Assembly: GCF_051014445.1 (NCBI RefSeq)
Contig: NC_135146.1
Span: 3,844,001-3,908,000, forward strand
Length of the DNA: 64,000 nt
DNA from: Colletes latitarsis
Lineage: Eukaryota; Arthropoda; Insecta; Hymenoptera; Colletidae
Direction of reading: 5' to 3'
Shown here: one piece after another, positions 62,101 through 64,000 of the stretch
Layout of the letters: every line of letters starts with the position of its first letter
Numbering within the stretch: the first letter of the stretch is position 1
Made by a program: the position numbers and the translations under genes
The notes under the pieces: generated by a model
What the model saw: only the letters and a program-made list of their open reading frames with translations
Told to the model about the DNA's origin: nothing
Database searches by the model: none

Positions 62101-63440
62101 TGGACCTTTGACAAAATTTGAACAGTGCTAAAAATTGACGTCTGTCCTATACCCGTAAGCATGACATTATCATAAAATCGCTTACCAGAAAATTTCGAAG
62201 CAACGTTTTCTTTAATGAGAGAGCATTCGGCACCAGAGTCATAATGGAAAAGAAACGACTCACCATTGCAGATCAGCTTTCCACTAGGGTTACCTATCTG
62301 ACAAATATCAACCCGTCGCTGAACCGTATTTGACGAAGCTGCACTGTTTGAGACTCTACAGTTGCTTACAGCACCGCTACCCTTGCCAGCACCTTGATGA
62401 CACTTAGATGCATAGTGACCGGTTGTACCGCAGCGGAAACATATTACGTTCGGAGAAGATCGCAATTCCCCCGAAGTCGCTGTTGAAGAAATGATGTTTG
62501 AGGTCCTCTTCGCATCCCTCTTGAAACGACAGTCCTTAATCCGGTGTCCCGGTTTTCCGCAAAAGTGGCACGTGTTTTTCAAAGGTGGAAACGGTTTGAA
62601 ACACTTATTGTCCGTCGGACCCTCCTTAGTTAATGACGGCAAAGCTACTGCCGCCTTCCTTTTCAAAAATGAAAATGCCTGTAGCTCACGATGTAGCTTG
62701 TCCCTTGAATTGATTTCTGTGGTGAAAGCTAATCTCTGGAGTCGTCCATCAAATTGAGCCGTGTGCGCCAGTACCATTGCTACAGCGATCTGCTCTGTAG
62801 ACAAACTCTGCCAACGTAAAGTAAGCATGGTCATCAGCCGTGCTGCATATGCAGCTAGACACTCTCCTTCCTTTGGGCGATCGTTGAGCAGGTTGATAAA
62901 AGTGGCTGCAGGAGTTTCAACACAATCGTAATGAACCAAAAACTGTTCTTTAAATTGTGGCCACGTTATCCCAGCAAACGAAACTTGGGACAACCATGTA
63001 GAAGCACTTCCCTTCATAGCACGACTAATTGCCATGACCAGGGCTCCGCCTTGCAAGTCTTGATCCGTCAAACACAGTTCCACGGTAGAACACCACGCCC
63101 GCGGATCGGCATCAGGCTTGTCAGGGTCGAAAATAGGCAAAGAAACATGTCCCTTACTTGAAGAGGATTTAATTCCTTCGATAAGACTCCTCAAATTCTG
63201 GTTTTGGGCTTCCAGCAGTGTGCGGAGCAGATCCTCACCCGACTGCGGCATCGTATTCGCGCTGTCTTGTATTGGCATAACTTCATGCGACTGATGTTCG
63301 TAATTCGCATCCAACTCGCTTTGTACCCGAGGATATCCCACTTCTGATGTCGGAGAAGCATTATCGTTCACAATCTCCCTAGTGCGACTAGCATTAGGTC
63401 CTCTCGGGCGACCAAGCCTTTGTCTCGTTGCTCTATGCAT
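59163..63440 (-). CDS. gag-pol: Ty3/gypsy Gag-Pol polyprotein
   Basis: A single intact 1,425-residue frame that makes the structural protein and enzymes for reverse transcription and integration. Gag core spans about 90-270. Zinc knuckles are CHFCGKPGHRIKDC (about 291) and CFRCGTTGHYASKC (about 334). The aspartic protease has DSGAE at about 401. Reverse transcriptase includes SPILLVKKKDGS (about 603), the catalytic block with SSLDML (about 652) and YIDD (about 717). RNase H begins near LHTDASSDGYGA (about 864). Integrase has an HHCC finger (His about 1,075 and 1,080; CITC about 1,110) and a DDE core with HLDV (about 1,141), TDQG (about 1,201) and NGQVERV (about 1,234). The ATG lies 93 bp inside the LTR and the frame crosses the primer-binding site; another Met at about residue 55 could be used instead. 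No frameshift separates gag from pol. The stop is at 59,163-59,165. Confidence 0.95.
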   Translation of the reverse strand: MHRATRQRLGRPRGPNASRTREIVNDNASPTSEVGYPRVQSELDANYEHQSHEVMPIQDSANTMPQSGEDLLRTLLEAQNQNLRSLIEGIKSSSSKGHVSLPIFDPDKPDADPRAWCSTVELCLTDQDLQGGALVMAISRAMKGSASTWLSQVSFAGITWPQFKEQFLVHYDCVETPAATFINLLNDRPKEGECLAAYAARLMTMLTLRWQSLSTEQIAVAMVLAHTAQFDGRLQRLAFTTEINSRDKLHRELQAFSFLKRKAAVALPSLTKEGPTDNKCFKPFPPLKNTCHFCGKPGHRIKDCRFKRDAKRTSNIISSTATSGELRSSPNVICFRCGTTGHYASKCHQGAGKGSGAVSNCRVSNSAASSNTVQRRVDICQIGNPSGKLICNGESFLFHYDSGAECSLIKENVASKFSGKRFYDNVMLTGIGQTSIFSTVQILSKVQIDYLHLEILFHLVPDNFLKNDILIGREILNQGFSVSMTSDKVVLSRCKEMKEINVCEVKDSDNNETKFNSIDTDIPDGYKSRLNEMLKQYSDSFAKGITKSRVNSGQLEIRLVDPCRIVQRRPYRLSPEEKEVVREKVHELLDAGVIRPSCSPFSSPILLVKKKDGSDRMCVDYRELNSNTIADRYPLPLISDQIARLGGARWYSSLDMLSGYHQIPVEANSIEKTAFVTPEGQWEYLTMPFGLKNASSVYQRAIIKALGDMAFSFVVCYIDDVLVLSATLEEGLERLGMVLNVLTEAGFSLNLAKCSFLKKRIEFLGYVVENGEMYPNPRKIEALTKLPPPKTVSQLRQFIGLASYFRQFVPQFSLTMAPLFRLTSCKNNTLVWQPIFEEIRQKIITRLTSEPVLEIFSPDLPIELHTDASSDGYGAMLIQKVDGKQRVVEYFSRRTSSAESKYHSYELETLAVVNAVKHFRHYLYGRKFVVVTDCTSVKASKNKRDLSPRVHRWWAYLQSFDFDIIYREGSRMSHVDFLSRNPLPFESQNFNFRVEQKRIDLTKLSKEWLQIEQEKDDEISKIVSDIRNEILPDEIRKTYEFRSNILCRKIQRNGRTRCLPIVPRAFKWSVINNVHESIMHLGWKKTLEKVYDHYWFQGMAKYVRKFVDNCITCKISKPSSGRVQAELHPIPKVPVPWHTVHLDVSSKLSGKNNVKEYVYVLIDAFTKFVMLHHTTSIDSNSSIRALKSGVALFGAPNRLITDQGRCFASKEFSSFCVRHNIQLHLIATGGSRANGQVERVMSSLKSMLTAVEVSKDHSWQDALGDIQLALNATVNQVTKASPLELMLGKVARPLDLMAVDVDDPVMNIIEVREQATQSINENANYDKERFDRTKAQLQKFSIGDYVLLENEERNQTKLAAKFKGPFKIINVLNGDRYLLKALNSNRTYKYPYDRVRKMLNHQVPVELVRDFTEANDIVVDSDRSQ
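63335..63347 (-). other. Primer-binding site, tRNA-Leu-like
   Basis: Directly inside the 5' LTR the - strand reads TCAGAAGTGGGAT. This is what I recall as the complement of the 3' end of insect tRNA-Leu, starting after the terminal CCA and two more bases. The first five bases that would pair with the very end of the tRNA are absent and replaced by the LTR end. Insect micropia/mdg3-type elements are known to use tRNA-Leu. The site is also coding: it encodes gag residues 32-36 (SEVGY). Confidence 0.65.
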
Positions 63441-63873
63441 ATCTTATTTTTTTTAAAAACTCTTTTTTAGCTAAATAAATTTTTATAATTGATAACTATA
63501 ACACAAACACAAACACTTAAACAATACGAAAGAATGTGCAACGATAACTGATGAGTCCTTTGCAGGGATTCTTTAACTAATTTTTTTTTTCCCGCACGTC
63601 TTTACAGTCTGGAAACCTTTTCAAATCTGTTCGTTTCTTTTTCGAATCCTTCTTCTTTCAAACGTTTCGGTAACCAGACAACCAACTCGACTACCTTCAA
63701 AGGCCACATCCAAACGTCGATGCCAACCAGACGCACGTTTGCGTTTCCGGTGACATTCTTTGCATCGATTACATTTAAATATCGATTAGAGCCAATATAA
63801 CTTTATTTGCACAACGTGAAGTAATATACAATTTAAGAACAATAAAACAAAAACTTTTTAATGTATTCCGACA
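63348..63873 (-). repeat. 5' LTR of the gypsy element
   Basis: 526 bp with inverted ends TGTCGGA and TCCGACA. It should hold the promoter. The gag ATG is at 63,438-63,440, so the transcript must start above it. A - strand AATAAA lies at 63,802-63,807. ATCGAT motifs occur twice near 63,765-63,786. The stretch 63,348-63,440 is gag-coding. Confidence 0.95.
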
Positions 63874-64000
63874 TATCTATTCTCAACAGTCCTACTTGTT
63901 TTGAATGTCCGCTAATATTTAATTTTTCTCTCGGATAGCAAAACGGCTGCTTAGCAGAGATATCAGCCAATTGTTCTTTCGATTGAACATATCTAATTTC
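63874..64000 (-). mobile_element. pol: Ty1/copia element: end of pol and first bases of its 3' LTR
   Basis: Read on the - strand from the window edge, the frame gives EIRYVQSKEQLADISAK, then FCYPREKLNI. This matches the typical C-terminus of copia polyproteins just after RNase H, of the form YV-S-EQLADI-TK followed by a short Leu-rich tail. The LTR start TGTTGAGAATA follows at 63,888 downward and is cut by the gypsy target duplication. Only about 40 codons are visible, so the state of the rest is unknown. The identification rests on a short motif. Confidence 0.6.

Larger units (their letters stand above)
58129..63873 (-). mobile_element. Complete Ty3/gypsy LTR retrotransposon
   Basis: A 5,745-bp element on the - strand. 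It has two 526-bp LTRs with matching inverted ends TGTCGGA and TCCGACA, a 4-bp target duplication TATC (58,125-58,128 and 63,874-63,877), a tRNA-Leu-like primer-binding site, one intact gag-pol frame and no envelope frame. By eye the LTRs differ at about nine of 526 positions, so the insertion is fairly recent. A single fused gag-pol frame and a tRNA-Leu primer recall the micropia/mdg3/blastopia group of insects; that placement is inference. It is inserted in the LTR of a copia element. Confidence 0.95.

Overview
The window looks like insect heterochromatin with no ordinary host gene. It holds two unrelated tandem-repeat arrays and three retrotransposons, two of them nested. An R1-clade non-LTR element, a Ty3/gypsy element with a tRNA-Leu-like primer site and a Ty1/copia element all fit an arthropod. 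Satellite monomers carry an 11-bp motif, TTAGGTCTGGG or TTAGGTCAGGG, that resembles telomeric repeats I recall being reported from Hymenoptera. I therefore lean towards a wasp, ant or bee, with moderate to low confidence.

Layout. (1) Positions 1-49,400 are satellite A, about 280 monomers of 175-176 bp. They are arranged in nested, nearly identical higher-order units whose lengths are whole multiples of the monomer (878, 5,620, 7,730, 2,110, 2,463, 3,339 bp and others). The last 2.3 kb before the transposon is visibly more diverged. (2) Positions 49,401-55,375 are a GC-rich R1-clade non-LTR retrotransposon on the + strand. It has a structured 5' UTR, ORF1 (coiled coil, three zinc knuckles), a TAATG stop/start overlap, ORF2 (APE endonuclease, reverse transcriptase, terminal zinc finger; broken by one frameshift), a hairpin-rich 3' UTR and a poly(A) tail. 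(3) Positions 55,376-57,849 are satellite B, a roughly 19-bp minisatellite unrelated to satellite A. (4) From 57,850 to the window end there is a Ty1/copia element on the - strand, of which only the 3' LTR and the end of pol are in view. Its LTR is split by a complete Ty3/gypsy element at 58,129-63,873 (- strand, two 526-bp LTRs, TATC target duplication, one intact 1,425-codon gag-pol frame).

How the parts relate. The R1-clade element lies exactly between satellites A and B and has no visible target duplication. It may therefore mark a rearrangement breakpoint or an assembly join rather than a simple insertion. The copia element inserted into satellite B, and the gypsy element later inserted about 11 bp inside the copia LTR.

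The signals I find most interesting are a family of short RNA hairpins in the gypsy 3' UTR, with a constant 8-nt loop and five different but complementary stems plus one related hairpin; the telomere-like 11-mer dimer in nearly every satellite A monomer; a gag frame that starts inside the LTR and reads through the primer-binding site; and a long nested hairpin in the R1-clade 5' UTR.
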